DNA of 64,000 nucleotides from UBA1351 sp964627665 (GCA_964627665.1 CAZVKG010000007.1:1-64000), one strand, 5' to 3'. Counted from the stretch's first letter, positions 43,731-53,583 are shown. Numbers and translations: made by a program. Notes: generated by a model not told the origin, from the sequence alone.

Positions 43731-45503
43731 ATGATTAAACCACTCAAATTTTTCAAAACATTTTATAGTAAACGCAGGATCCGAGAAAAATTATTTTTTC
43801 TAATTATCAGTATTACAGGTATAGCTTTTTTACTAACTCTTGCTGTTGTACAGTTTGCAAACAATCTAGTCAAAGAACAACATTTACAAGTCTCCGCACA
43901 AGTACTAAACATCTCTTCTTCAATTATTACGAATGAACTTACCAAAATAGAGACACTCTCTTTAAACATTGCTGTTGATAAGGTTGTACAAGACTATTTT
44001 TCAACCTTATTAACAATCACTCCGGAAAACCAATATATAGTAAATCGGATTGACCTCGATGAGACTTTGTTTAATTACAGTAATAGCGATAATTACATTG
44101 ATTCCATTCATGCAATTAGTCTGAATGAATTTGAAGTGAATATAGGAAAAAGAGAGCTTCCGATAAATCCATTCGCAAAGGAATCTATTCTTGAGCTTGC
44201 TGCCTTGGCAAATGGTAAGAACATCTGGTATACGGACAATAATGATAAATGGCTATATTGCGCACGTTCTGTTCGCGAAGTAAAGAATTTTACATTAGAT
44301 CAATTGGGCACGATTATTATTCGTATTAATAAAGAAGGGTTAATTAAAAAGCACAGTCATTTATTTAATGAATTTGATTCAACTGTACTAATCTTTCTCG
44401 AAGATAACCTTGTATTTACTTCCTCTTCTCCGGACCTTATTGACGTTATAAATATTCCTAATAGCAGAAATGGATATATGATGCAAACGCTAGATAATGA
44501 AGACTATTTTGTTGCTTTTAGTAAAGTGAAATATACGGATTGGATGTATATAAATATTATTCCCTACAATCATATCACTTCTCAGATAAAATCAATCAAT
44601 ACATTCACATATGTTTTTTTCAGCATTATTTTTGTAATCTCTTTCATCATTATCTTTTTATTTTCAAAACAATTTACAAAACCGATTGCGAAACTTGCTT
44701 CGAATATGAATACTGTTGAGAAGGGAATATTTGATATCACTAAAATGGATTTTGAATCCTACCATTCCGAAGATGAAATCGGACAGCTTGAACATGATTT
44801 TGAGCTAATGATTCGTGAGATTAATACGCTAATTAATGAAAATTATTTGAAGCAATTGACGATTAAAGATGCTAAATACAGAGCCCTTCAATCCCAAGTC
44901 AACCCTCATTTTTTATATAATACACTAACCTCCATTAACGCTTTAGCAAAAATTTCCAAACAGGAAAAAATCTCAACCATGGTTGAGGCACTCAGCAATC
45001 TTTTTCGATTTTCAGTAAACAATGACAAACCATTAATCAAGCTTTCTGATGAAATTAAAATCTTAGAAAACTATATGGCTATTCAAAAAATACGTTATCA
45101 ATCGCGATTAAATTATACCCTCAATATTGAACAAGGTTATTGGGATTATATGATTCCACCATTTACATTACAGCCATTAGTCGAAAATTCAATTAAATAT
45201 GGCATTTCTGAAAAAAGAACAAATGGCTTTATCAAAATATCTTGCTTTGAAAAAAATGACATCCTTTTTATTCATGTTACCGATAACGGCCCAGGCATGA
45301 ACCCTAACTACTTAGATATTATTGATGCCTCTTCAAATACAAGCAACCATATTGGTATTGGTTTACGTAATATAAATGCTCGAATCAAATTAATGTTTGG
45401 CGAAGACTATGGATTAGCGATTAAAAGTAGTCAAGGCCAAGGAACCACAATCATTATTTCTTTGCCAAAAGGTAGTGATTATCTAGGAGGTACTCATGTA
45501 TAA
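43731..45503 (+). CDS. Sensor histidine kinase, YesM-like
   Basis: 590 residues: membrane helix (about 22-43), extracellular Cache-like region (about 45-280), second helix (about 285-308), HAMP (about 310-365), His_kinase with the histidine in LQSQVNPHFLYNTLTSIN, then HATPase_c with ENSIKYG and VTDNGPGMN. It probably senses the glycan or its binding protein and phosphorylates the regulator encoded next. Divergent from the CUT1 operon at 34434-43535. AGGAGG before the ATG. The end overlaps the regulator gene by 8 bp. Confidence 0.94.
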   Translation: MIKPLKFFKTFYSKRRIREKLFFLIISITGIAFLLTLAVVQFANNLVKEQHLQVSAQVLNISSSIITNELTKIETLSLNIAVDKVVQDYFSTLLTITPENQYIVNRIDLDETLFNYSNSDNYIDSIHAISLNEFEVNIGKRELPINPFAKESILELAALANGKNIWYTDNNDKWLYCARSVREVKNFTLDQLGTIIIRINKEGLIKKHSHLFNEFDSTVLIFLEDNLVFTSSSPDLIDVINIPNSRNGYMMQTLDNEDYFVAFSKVKYTDWMYINIIPYNHITSQIKSINTFTYVFFSIIFVISFIIIFLFSKQFTKPIAKLASNMNTVEKGIFDITKMDFESYHSEDEIGQLEHDFELMIREINTLINENYLKQLTIKDAKYRALQSQVNPHFLYNTLTSINALAKISKQEKISTMVEALSNLFRFSVNNDKPLIKLSDEIKILENYMAIQKIRYQSRLNYTLNIEQGYWDYMIPPFTLQPLVENSIKYGISEKRTNGFIKISCFEKNDILFIHVTDNGPGMNPNYLDIIDASSNTSNHIGIGLRNINARIKLMFGEDYGLAIKSSQGQGTTIIISLPKGSDYLGGTHV

Positions 45504-47028
45504 ATTATTAATCGTTGACGATGAATCATTAATTTGCCAAGGACTTGATGCAATGATTCATTGGGAGCATCTAGCACTCACAAAATCAGGTATGGCACAT
45601 GACGGAATTGAAGCAATGAAATCTATTGAAAACGACCTTCCTGACATCATCATAACTGATGTTAAGATGCCGGAAATGGATGGATTAGAATTAATCAAAG
45701 AAGTTAGTATAAAATATCCGAATATTCATTTTATCGTTTTTTCAGGACATGATGAATTTGAATATGCACACAAAGCAATGCAATATGGGGTAAAACATTA
45801 TTTATTAAAGCCATCAAGCGATGATGAATTAAATTCAGTATTAACTGAACTAATTGATGAACTAAATCAAAAAAATAATCAGCTACTTATCCATAAAGCT
45901 TTGCTAGAGAACATAACTGAGCATTCTTTTGGACGCTTCTTACTTGGCGATGAGTTTGGAAAGCAAGAGTGGGAATACTTAAATCGATTAATTAAGCTTA
46001 AGATTGATTTGGATAAGGGATATCTCATTCTTTTTAACATCGGAACTTCTATTGAAAACTATCATACCTTTGCACTTAATAATATCATAAATGAAGTCTT
46101 AGATGTCAATAACATCATATTAAGAACAACTATTAATGAAGAATCTATTCTGGTTATTAACAAAACAGATTTATTTGATTTGAAACAAAAAATCAGCCTA
46201 ATAAAAGCTAAATTTTTTGATTTCTATACCATTGATACGACCATATTTCTAACACCTGTTCATGATATTAAGTCATTACCGGAATCTTATTCACAACTTC
46301 ATCGTTATATTAAAACACATTTATATTTTGTCAAAGGAAAAATTGTGGAAGCAAACGAATTTACTCGATTATTAAATAAAGAGGTCTCTTATCTAAATTA
46401 TGATTTTAGCCCATTGAGCAAAGCATTAAAAGAGGGCCATGAATACGATGCCATTCAATTATTGGATACTTTCTTCACCCAATTGAAACACAATCATTAT
46501 ACAAAAGACCAAGTACAATTATCCACTTTAGAATTGTTAAATGAGCTACTCTCTCATATTCCGGCCACCTCTCGTGTCAACTATCTAAACCAATTTTTAA
46601 ATGGAATCAATTCCACCCATTTAGACGTTATTCATCATCAACTTAGCCTTTTCATCCAAGAAATCATTCAATTGTATAATGAAAAAAATATGCTGAAATA
46701 TTCACCCTTAATCAATGACATTATCAAAATTATCATGCATGAAATTAGCAATCCAAAATTATCTCTTAAATGGATTGCCGAAAACATGTTGTATATGAAT
46801 AGAGACTATTTAAGCAAAACCTTTAAAAAAGAAACCGGAATTTCCTTTTCAACATTTTTAATGAATTATCGCATGGATAAAGCATGCAAAATGATAGCAG
46901 ATGCAGATGAAAACAGAATAACCGATATTGCAGAAAAAATTGGATTTGGTAATAATCCGGCTTATTTTAGCCGTGCCTTTAAAAAATATACAGGAATGAA
47001 TCCTTCCCAATACAAAGAGAAAGAGTAA
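45496..47028 (+). CDS. Response regulator, AraC-type output (YesN-like)
   Basis: 510 residues: receiver domain (about 1-120; VDDE, phosphoacceptor in IIITDVKMPEMDG, Lys in YLLKPSS), a long helical middle region (about 130-400) and the C-terminal AraC HTH pair (LKWIAENMLYMNRDYLSKTF and ITDIAEKIGFGNNPAYFSRA, then NPSQYKE). Probable activator of the divergent CUT1/GH31/GH105 operon. Overlaps the kinase gene by 8 bp. The final codons lie inside a perfect palindrome shared with the convergent GH36 gene. Confidence 0.94.
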   Translation: MYKLLIVDDESLICQGLDAMIHWEHLALTKSGMAHDGIEAMKSIENDLPDIIITDVKMPEMDGLELIKEVSIKYPNIHFIVFSGHDEFEYAHKAMQYGVKHYLLKPSSDDELNSVLTELIDELNQKNNQLLIHKALLENITEHSFGRFLLGDEFGKQEWEYLNRLIKLKIDLDKGYLILFNIGTSIENYHTFALNNIINEVLDVNNIILRTTINEESILVINKTDLFDLKQKISLIKAKFFDFYTIDTTIFLTPVHDIKSLPESYSQLHRYIKTHLYFVKGKIVEANEFTRLLNKEVSYLNYDFSPLSKALKEGHEYDAIQLLDTFFTQLKHNHYTKDQVQLSTLELLNELLSHIPATSRVNYLNQFLNGINSTHLDVIHHQLSLFIQEIIQLYNEKNMLKYSPLINDIIKIIMHEISNPKLSLKWIAENMLYMNRDYLSKTFKKETGISFSTFLMNYRMDKACKMIADADENRITDIAEKIGFGNNPAYFSRAFKKYTGMNPSQYKEKE

Positions 47029-47042
47029 TATTACTCTTTCTC
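47017..47042. terminator. Perfect 26-bp palindrome covering both convergent stop codons
   Basis: GAGAAAGAGTAAT followed directly by ATTACTCTTTCTC, with no loop. Each half encodes Glu-Lys-Glu-stop, so both convergent proteins end EKE. It probably acts as a bidirectional terminator, although a perfect palindrome must open at the tip to form a hairpin. Confidence 0.7.
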
Positions 47043-49298
47043 AATAAGATACAGTCGAGATCCAAAGTCGCCGAGTATGCGGGTATATGCGTCAACTCCG
47101 ACACCCATAAACTGATTGAATGGCCGTACTCCAACCTTTAACAATTCATCTCCGGATGCGTATAAGGAAAAAGATTCACTCATCATCCTCGTCTCTTCAT
47201 CGACATGTTGCTTTCGACAAACTAGGTGATATCTTGCTTCTTCGTCTAGATTGACGATGTCGAGATGATCAAGCACCGGACTGGCTTCTTGTAATTGTTG
47301 GTATTCGCCAAGGATTGCTTCCCTTTTATTTCGATCTAAAACCTGCCAATGCATGTGATTATTTTCAAAGGGTGATTGCAAACGATTAAAATCGCCAAAT
47401 TGAAACAAGCTGCGATGTTTCTTATAAAATTCCACTTGTTCTTTAATCATTCCTCGTTCTGTATTGGATAAGTTAATTAAGTCGAGTTCATAGCCTAACA
47501 CACCAAATGCTGCCACATTAAACCGGGTTTCAAGTGGTGTTTTACGTAAGACCTGATGGGATTTTCGCCCTGAAACATGAGCTCCCATTGTCGATAAGGG
47601 AAATACATAGGACGTACCATATTGGATTTTATACCTAGCAACGGCATCTGTATTATCCGAAGTCCATGTTTGTGGCATATAAGCTAGCATGCCCATATCA
47701 AAACGGTTACCACCACTACTACAGGATTCAAATAAGACTTTAGGAAAACGTTTGACTAATCGTTCTAAAAGCTTATATAATCCTAACACATAACGGTGTG
47801 CGAATTCTTGTTGCCGTTCCGGTTCAAGCCATGAAGAATACAGGTCAGAAAAATTACGGTTCATATCCCACTTAATATAATCAACCTTTGCATGTTCAAA
47901 TATACTACTCAACTTCTCCTCAAGGTAATCGATAACTACATCATTCGTCAAGTCAAGTATATATTGGTTTCTCCCTGGTGAGACTTCACGCCTCGGATGC
48001 CCCACTATCCACTCGGGATGTTTTCGATATAAGGCTGTTCCTTTATTAACCATTTCCGGCTCAACCCATAGCCCAAACTGTAGTCCTTGTTGATGAACAT
48101 AGTGGGCAATACCGTCAATACCATTCTCGAGTTTGTCATAGTCAACAATCCAGTCACCAAGTCCATGTCGGTCGTTATTCCGATTCATAAACCAACCATC
48201 ATCAAGGACAAATAATTCAATACCTAACTCTTTGGCCGAGTCAACTAAGGCTTTGATTTTATTATGGTCAAAATCAAAATATGTAGCTTCCCAATTATTG
48301 GCTAGTATGGGACGTTCCCGACGCCGCCAATATTTTGGAATTAGATAGTCATTAATCATCTGGTGAAAATTCTGACTCATTCCATTAAATCCCTTTGCAC
48401 TGAATGTTAATACGGCTTCCGGTGTTTGGAAGGATTCTCCCGGTTTTAAAAGCCATTCGAAGTCAAAGGACTGTATGCCCATCTGAATGCGTGTAAACCC
48501 ATAGGGTGTCACTTCAACAGAGGATTCATGGGAACCACTGTAAATCAAGGCAAATCCATAGGCTTTTCCGGTGCATTCCGTCGTTGTTTTTTTTGCTAAA
48601 CACAAAAAAGGATTATAGTCCGAACTACTGACTCCTTTTTTAGAATCCAAAACGATACGCCCTTTTTTTAGCGCACATCTATTAATATAGCGTTCCCGTA
48701 TCCACTGGCCTTCTAATGAAATCAAGTCATAGTCACTATACCGGTCATCCCAATTAAAACTCATCATACGTTGGATTTTTAATGGAGCCGAACCGCTATT
48801 TACCAGCTCCATGGATCGAATAATGATATTCACAGCATCAATGACACTGTATTTTAAATATAGTTTTACACCACTTACTTCATCTTTCAGCAATAGAGTT
48901 AGAGATTGGCCGTCTTCCTCCGATAATTCCACACTCGCGAGTTCTGATAGTTTTTCTTTACCTTCATGTATTTCATGAGAAACATATAAAAAATCGAAGG
49001 TACGATTACCATCTTCTTCTTGAAGGTGCAATGTCGGCTCTCGATAATCACCCTTACCATACATCCCCAATTCTAGAGGTGTCACGTTTAGGCAAAAATC
49101 ACTTTTTGTAGAGTATACAGTGCTATTGCCCGGCGCCGAAACATATTGTTGATTTAGGACATCATATTTTTCTTTAATGCCTATTTTTTCTCCATAGTAT
49201 AGTTGCGTAATATGTCCTGTCACTAACACTTTAAAAATATAACTGGTATTCTTTGTTTGTATGTGAAAAATTCGTGTCGTTTCGTGATATTTTATCAT
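47031..49298 (-). CDS. Alpha-galactosidase, GH36
   Basis: 755 residues with the full GH36 plan: N-terminal beta-supersandwich, (beta/alpha)8 barrel (about 330-650) and C-terminal beta-domain. Motifs: LDDGWF (near 368), nucleophile in YIKWDMNR (near 474) and acid/base in TWTSDNTDA (near 540), plus CSSGGNRFD. It removes alpha-1,6-galactose from raffinose, melibiose or galactomannan pieces. No signal peptide. It lies 14 bp after the MalG-like permease gene as the last gene of the LacI-controlled operon. Confidence 0.96.
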   Translation of the reverse strand: MIKYHETTRIFHIQTKNTSYIFKVLVTGHITQLYYGEKIGIKEKYDVLNQQYVSAPGNSTVYSTKSDFCLNVTPLELGMYGKGDYREPTLHLQEEDGNRTFDFLYVSHEIHEGKEKLSELASVELSEEDGQSLTLLLKDEVSGVKLYLKYSVIDAVNIIIRSMELVNSGSAPLKIQRMMSFNWDDRYSDYDLISLEGQWIRERYINRCALKKGRIVLDSKKGVSSSDYNPFLCLAKKTTTECTGKAYGFALIYSGSHESSVEVTPYGFTRIQMGIQSFDFEWLLKPGESFQTPEAVLTFSAKGFNGMSQNFHQMINDYLIPKYWRRRERPILANNWEATYFDFDHNKIKALVDSAKELGIELFVLDDGWFMNRNNDRHGLGDWIVDYDKLENGIDGIAHYVHQQGLQFGLWVEPEMVNKGTALYRKHPEWIVGHPRREVSPGRNQYILDLTNDVVIDYLEEKLSSIFEHAKVDYIKWDMNRNFSDLYSSWLEPERQQEFAHRYVLGLYKLLERLVKRFPKVLFESCSSGGNRFDMGMLAYMPQTWTSDNTDAVARYKIQYGTSYVFPLSTMGAHVSGRKSHQVLRKTPLETRFNVAAFGVLGYELDLINLSNTERGMIKEQVEFYKKHRSLFQFGDFNRLQSPFENNHMHWQVLDRNKREAILGEYQQLQEASPVLDHLDIVNLDEEARYHLVCRKQHVDEETRMMSESFSLYASGDELLKVGVRPFNQFMGVGVDAYTRILGDFGSRLYLIEKE

Positions 49299-49312
49299 AG
49301 TTTCTCCAACTT

Positions 49313-50131
49313 TTATTTAATCGATCCCAACATTCCGGCCACAAAATGTTTTTGTAACAAGAAAAACACAATGAGTGTTGGGGCTGTTGCTATGATAATC
49401 GCTACCATTATAACACCGTATTCTGGAAAATAAGCTGATGACAGCGATGAAATAGCTAGTGTCAATGTTTTCTGACGTTCTGACTGCAATATGATTAATG
49501 GCCATAGATAACTATTCCAAAACGTCATAAAGGATAGTATTCCTGCTGCTGCATAGGTTGCTTTCATCGTTGGCACATATATTCGAAAGAAAATCTGCAT
49601 TTCACTCAATCCGTCAACTCTAGCCGCATACATCAAATCATTCGGAAACGTCTTCGTATTTTGTCGGAAGAAAAAAATCATAAAGGGCATTGCTAATGTT
49701 GGTATGATGACACCAATATGTGAGTCAAGCATTCCTGCTCCTGCAAACATTCTAAAAAGCGGAATCATAAGAGCCGCAAAGGGAACCATCATGGTTAAGA
49801 GTAAAATTCCGTAAACTTTTTCCGAAATTTTATTGCGATAAATTTCAAAGCCGTAACCGGCTAATGAAGCAATGAGCAACTGTAAAACCATTCCTCCAAC
49901 CGCTATTTTTGTTGAGTTCCAAAATAGTAAGGGTAAATCAATCATCTCATTTAATTGCCGGAAATTCGCAATTAATTCTGTACCAAAGGTATATTTACCT
50001 TTCATAATATCTGTCGCTGAATTTGTCGCACCAATAATCATCCATGCGAATGGAAATATGGAAACAAAAGCTGCGATGTTTAAAAATCCGTATTTGAATA
50101 TATTTTTAAATAGTTTAACCACGATCATCAC
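49313..50131 (-). CDS. CUT1 sugar ABC transporter permease (MalG-like)
   Basis: 272 residues, six membrane helices, EAA-type loop in AARVDGLSEMQIFFRIYVP near 168-186 (the first residue of EAA is changed). Overlaps the MalF-like gene by 17 bp, so translation is probably coupled; a GTG nine bases downstream of the first ATG is an alternative start. Part of the alpha-galactoside operon. No ATPase gene nearby. Confidence 0.93.
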   Translation of the reverse strand: MMIVVKLFKNIFKYGFLNIAAFVSIFPFAWMIIGATNSATDIMKGKYTFGTELIANFRQLNEMIDLPLLFWNSTKIAVGGMVLQLLIASLAGYGFEIYRNKISEKVYGILLLTMMVPFAALMIPLFRMFAGAGMLDSHIGVIIPTLAMPFMIFFFRQNTKTFPNDLMYAARVDGLSEMQIFFRIYVPTMKATYAAAGILSFMTFWNSYLWPLIILQSERQKTLTLAISSLSSAYFPEYGVIMVAIIIATAPTLIVFFLLQKHFVAGMLGSIK

Positions 50132-51020
50132 CTGCCACTCTAAATTGCATTACTGCTAAAATTGCTGTAAAAAATACGATAACATACGACACTGTCGCAG
50201 CATAACCAAAGTTCGGAACATATTTAAAGGATAAGTCATAGATATATTGAGTCAGTGTAATTGTTGCCTGCAAAGACGGTGATGATGCTCCTCCACCTGT
50301 CAAGTTAACTACTTCATCAAATAATTGCAAGGTTCCAATTGTAGACATAATTGACGTAAAGAGTATAACGGGTTTTAACATTGGAATCGTTATATAAAAA
50401 AACTGTTTTACTTTTGATGCACCGTCAATTTCTGCCGCCTCATATATGGACGGACTAATATTTTGTAATCCAGCTAAATAAAAGATCATATTGTACCCGG
50501 TCCAACGCCAAGTAATGGCAAGTATCACCGTTACTTTTGCCCAAAACGCATCACGTAACCAAGAAATCGGCTGATCAATGAGTCCGATAAACAGTAAGGT
50601 TTGATTAACAATTCCATCGACACTAAACATACTTTTAAAGAGTATTGAATAGGCAACTAGCGATGTAACACAAGGCAAAAAGATTGCTGTTCGATAAAAT
50701 CCTTTCCCTATGAGCTTACGATCGTTTAATAATGTGGCTAAGAGCAATGCCAAAGTCAACATAATCGGCACTTGAAATACAAAGTATATAAAGGTATTCT
50801 TTAATGCTTGTTTAAATACATCATCGACTAATATACGTTTTACATTTCCAAGTCCTACAAATTCTGTCACAACACCTTTTCCTGATGTTGTTGATAGGAC
50901 AAGGGAATTAATAATCGGATAAATAGCAAAAACTGATGTTAGTATTATTGCAATTAGCACAAAAGAACCGCCATAATATAGCTTTCTACGAAATTCTTTT
51001 GATTTCATAATCATTTTCAT
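50115..51020 (-). CDS. CUT1 sugar ABC transporter permease (MalF-like)
   Basis: About 301 residues with six membrane helices and the EAA loop EAAEIDGASKVKQFFYITIPM near 190-210. An in-frame ATG lies at 51035, but AAAGGA overlaps it and fits the ATG at 51020 (6 nt). Forms the channel with the next gene product for a galactoside. It follows the binding-protein gene after a hairpin. Confidence 0.93.
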   Translation of the reverse strand: MKMIMKSKEFRRKLYYGGSFVLIAIILTSVFAIYPIINSLVLSTTSGKGVVTEFVGLGNVKRILVDDVFKQALKNTFIYFVFQVPIMLTLALLLATLLNDRKLIGKGFYRTAIFLPCVTSLVAYSILFKSMFSVDGIVNQTLLFIGLIDQPISWLRDAFWAKVTVILAITWRWTGYNMIFYLAGLQNISPSIYEAAEIDGASKVKQFFYITIPMLKPVILFTSIMSTIGTLQLFDEVVNLTGGGASSPSLQATITLTQYIYDLSFKYVPNFGYAATVSYVIVFFTAILAVMQFRVAGDDRG

Positions 51021-51036
51021 GCGACATCCTTTCAAA

Positions 51037-51076
51037 AAGAAAGCTACCTTAGCTATTCATTTTTACTAAGGTAGCT
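51037..51076 (-). terminator. Attenuator-type terminator between binding-protein and permease genes
   Basis: AGCTACCTTAG (51042-51052) pairs with CTAAGGTAGCT (51066-51076), followed on the minus strand by TTCTTTTT. It should reduce permease transcription relative to the binding protein. Confidence 0.8.
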
Positions 51077-51083
51077 CATCATT

Positions 51084-52436
51084 CTAGTTAATTTGACTTG
51101 ATAATTGTTGCTCTGCCATTTCTAGAGCTTCCTCAATAGATTCACCTGCATAAACTCCAGGCATAACCCCCATAATTGCAGCATCAGCTTCGTATGTATA
51201 TAATCCATAGTTTAATGGTGGAATCCGATCCATCCATTCTGAAAAATCAGCAAATACAGTTTGTCCGTCAAAGAATTCATCTGGCTCCGTATAAGCTTCT
51301 CCACTTGCTGCGGGAAGATAAGAACCTACTGCACCGCGTTCAACTAATATTTTTTGATAAAAGTCTACGTCTGTATACACACGATTCAAGAAATCTACAG
51401 CTACATCTGGATTCTCAGATTCTGAAAGCACGTACCAGCTAGATCCACCTAAGTTTGAAGCATTCACTGAACCTTCAACGTCAAGTCTTGGTGTTGGCGC
51501 AACTGCCCATAATCCACTTTGACTTTCTTCTGCTTTAACTGAACCCATAATCCAAACACCCGTAGTGATAGATGCGACATCACCTGTGTTAAGAGCTCCA
51601 ACCCATTCACCCCAACCTGAAGTAATTTTTGTCATTGGAGATTCAACGATATCTCTATAGATACGTAATGAATCCGCTAAGGCTTCGTTATCCGCTATGT
51701 TTATTTGACCATTTTCATCAAAGTACCATGTTCCTGCACCGTTTAACATGACACGCATTAATCCACCATCATTAGGGTCTGTTGCTAACATTTGATGACC
51801 TGTTTCTTCATATACTGTTTCACCGATTTCAATGAATTCATCCCACGTAATATTTTCTAAATCTTCTGCTGAATATCCTGCATCTGCTAAATAGTCCGTA
51901 CGATAGAAAAATCCACTAACACCAGAGTCAAATGGTACACCATAGACACTACCATCCATTGTCATAAGCTCTACTTTATAACTTGCAAAATCTTCATGTG
52001 GAATTTTTCCTGTCAAATCCAAAAAGCTTCCTGGATAAGATTGTAGATATTTTTGTGAGTTGTAATCTTCCACTAATACAATGTCCGGCAATTCATTCGT
52101 TGCTCCGGATGCTAACATGGTATGTAGTTTTTGCTCCACATCACCTTTTGCATAGTCTACGATTTCAATAGTTACACCTTCATTTTCCGCTTCATAAATC
52201 GCCTTTGCCTCTTCCATAATTGCGATGTTGAAGTTTGGATCCCATGCCCATACAGTTATTGTCTTTGTTTCTGCAGAGCCCGAATCTGTTACTGCATCTG
52301 TACTTTCATCTGTTCCTGATGCATCCTCTGTTGCCGAATCTGTTCCATTTGTTTCTCCGCCTGTATCATCACTTCCACATGCTGCTAATGATAATACTAA
52401 AACGAACATCATAACGATTGCTAAAATCTTTTTCAT
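51084..52436 (-). CDS. CUT1 sugar-binding lipoprotein (galactoside operon)
   Basis: 450 residues; signal peptide with lipobox LSLAAC (Cys about 20), a Ser/Thr/Asp/Glu-rich linker (about 24-58), then an SBP_bac_1 domain. Binds the oligosaccharide imported by the two following permeases. First gene of binding protein-permease-permease-GH36. The promoter carries two LacI-type operators (52459-52472, 52483-52496), the latter between -35 and -10. GGAGG lies before the ATG. Confidence 0.94.
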   Translation of the reverse strand: MKKILAIVMMFVLVLSLAACGSDDTGGETNGTDSATEDASGTDESTDAVTDSGSAETKTITVWAWDPNFNIAIMEEAKAIYEAENEGVTIEIVDYAKGDVEQKLHTMLASGATNELPDIVLVEDYNSQKYLQSYPGSFLDLTGKIPHEDFASYKVELMTMDGSVYGVPFDSGVSGFFYRTDYLADAGYSAEDLENITWDEFIEIGETVYEETGHQMLATDPNDGGLMRVMLNGAGTWYFDENGQINIADNEALADSLRIYRDIVESPMTKITSGWGEWVGALNTGDVASITTGVWIMGSVKAEESQSGLWAVAPTPRLDVEGSVNASNLGGSSWYVLSESENPDVAVDFLNRVYTDVDFYQKILVERGAVGSYLPAASGEAYTEPDEFFDGQTVFADFSEWMDRIPPLNYGLYTYEADAAIMGVMPGVYAGESIEEALEMAEQQLSSQIN

Positions 52437-52458
52437 AGTATCCCTCCTGATAAAATTT

Positions 52459-52472
52459 AGTAAATTTTTACT
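52459..52472. promoter_or_regulatory. LacI-type operator 1
   Basis: AGTAAATTTTTACT: 6-bp halves AGTAAA/TTTACT around 2 bp. It lies just downstream of the -10 box of the binding-protein gene, so it would overlap the start of transcription. A second copy is 24 bp away. Confidence 0.75.
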
Positions 52473-52477
52473 CTCTA

Positions 52478-52506
52478 AGTATAGTAAACTTTTACCTAAA
52501 AGTCAA
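52478..52506 (-). promoter_or_regulatory. Promoter of the alpha-galactoside operon
   Basis: On the minus strand TTGACT (52501-52506), 17 bp, TATACT (52478-52483). Strong sigma-A match flanked and occupied by the two LacI-type operators. Confidence 0.8.
52483..52496. promoter_or_regulatory. LacI-type operator 2
   Basis: AGTAAACTTTTACC lies between the -35 and -10 boxes. One half-site base differs from operator 1. Confidence 0.72.
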
Positions 52507-52543
52507 TACTTTCTTTGCTATTCTTGCTATTATTTCACTAAAA

Positions 52544-52573
52544 AAACACTATAGAAGAAGTTCTATAGTGTTT
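52544..52573 (-). terminator. Terminator of the LacI gene
   Basis: AAACACTATAGAA (52544-52556) pairs perfectly with TTCTATAGTGTTT (52561-52573) around a 4-nt loop, followed by T residues on the minus strand. The stem overlaps the last codons of the LacI gene. Confidence 0.9.
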
Positions 52574-53567
52574 CTCTACGTTTAAAGACGGTAGGCACAA
52601 TTATTTTTTTACTGATTTTTCTTCCGTTGAATCGTTCTATCAATGTGTCAACTGCCGTTATTCCCATAAACTCAGTATGTATATGCAATGTTGATAATGG
52701 CGGAAATGTATATTTTGCTGTCGGTATATCATCAAATCCAACAATCGCTATATCATTTGGGATGCTTAAGCCAACTTCATGAATTGCTCTCAACGCTCCG
52801 ATTGCTAACGAATCACTTGCAGCAAAAAAGGCAGTCGGTAAATCATCCATCTCAAGAGCTTGTTTCATCAGCCGATAACCCGTCGCCGGTTTAAAATCTT
52901 CAACAAACACAAACCGTTCATCGTAAATTCCTTTTTCCTTGGTATACTCTTCGAATGCTTTTTGCCTAACTTCGCCAAGAGGTGTATTATATTCTTCATA
53001 ATCCTCACGCCCACCTATAAAGCCGACGCGTTCATGCCCCGCTTGACAAATGGCATCCAAAACTTTAACAACGGCCTGTTGTAAATCAATATTGACCGAA
53101 TCATAGCGTTCATCATCGGGAGAACAATCGACAAAAACCATGTTTTCTGTAATCTGGGAAAACGCCTCAATTTGTTCATCTGTAAATCGCCCGATACATA
53201 TGAGTCCATCAACATCATCCAACATACTCAAATCATAGCCAGCATCATCTTTAAATGATTTTATGATATCGATGCCTTCTTCATTACATTTTTTTTCGAT
53301 TCCGATACGTATAGACAAAAAATAGGGATCCACCAATTCATCATGAAAATTTGAAAAATACATCAAACCTATTTTTTGTCGATTTACATTTTTAGCCAAT
53401 CGTTTTTTACGATTTCTTGGTGTCTCATAATTGAATTCTTCAGCTATCTCAAGAATGTTCTTCCGTTTTTCATCTGAAATTGATAAGGTCTCATCATAAT
53501 TAAGCACTCTTGAAACTGTTGTTAGAGATACATTTGCTTTTTTTGCTATATCTTTAATCGTTGCCAT
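52563..53567 (-). CDS. LacI family transcriptional regulator (galactoside operon)
   Basis: 334 residues. N-terminal LacI HTH MATIKDIAKKANVSLTTVSR with hinge, then a Peripla_BP_3-type effector domain (about 65-330; GLICIGRFTDEQI, VGFIGGREDYEEYNT, AIVGFDDIPTAKY), similar to GalR/MsmR. It probably represses the adjacent operon through the two AGTAAA-TTTACT operators and is released by a galactoside or galactose. It starts 16 bp after mgtE with AAGGAGG in the gap, so it may be transcribed from the mgtE side. It ends at a strong terminator. Confidence 0.93.
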   Translation of the reverse strand: MATIKDIAKKANVSLTTVSRVLNYDETLSISDEKRKNILEIAEEFNYETPRNRKKRLAKNVNRQKIGLMYFSNFHDELVDPYFLSIRIGIEKKCNEEGIDIIKSFKDDAGYDLSMLDDVDGLICIGRFTDEQIEAFSQITENMVFVDCSPDDERYDSVNIDLQQAVVKVLDAICQAGHERVGFIGGREDYEEYNTPLGEVRQKAFEEYTKEKGIYDERFVFVEDFKPATGYRLMKQALEMDDLPTAFFAASDSLAIGALRAIHEVGLSIPNDIAIVGFDDIPTAKYTFPPLSTLHIHTEFMGITAVDTLIERFNGRKISKKIIVPTVFKRRETL

Positions 53568-53583
53568 AACGACCTCCTTCGAA

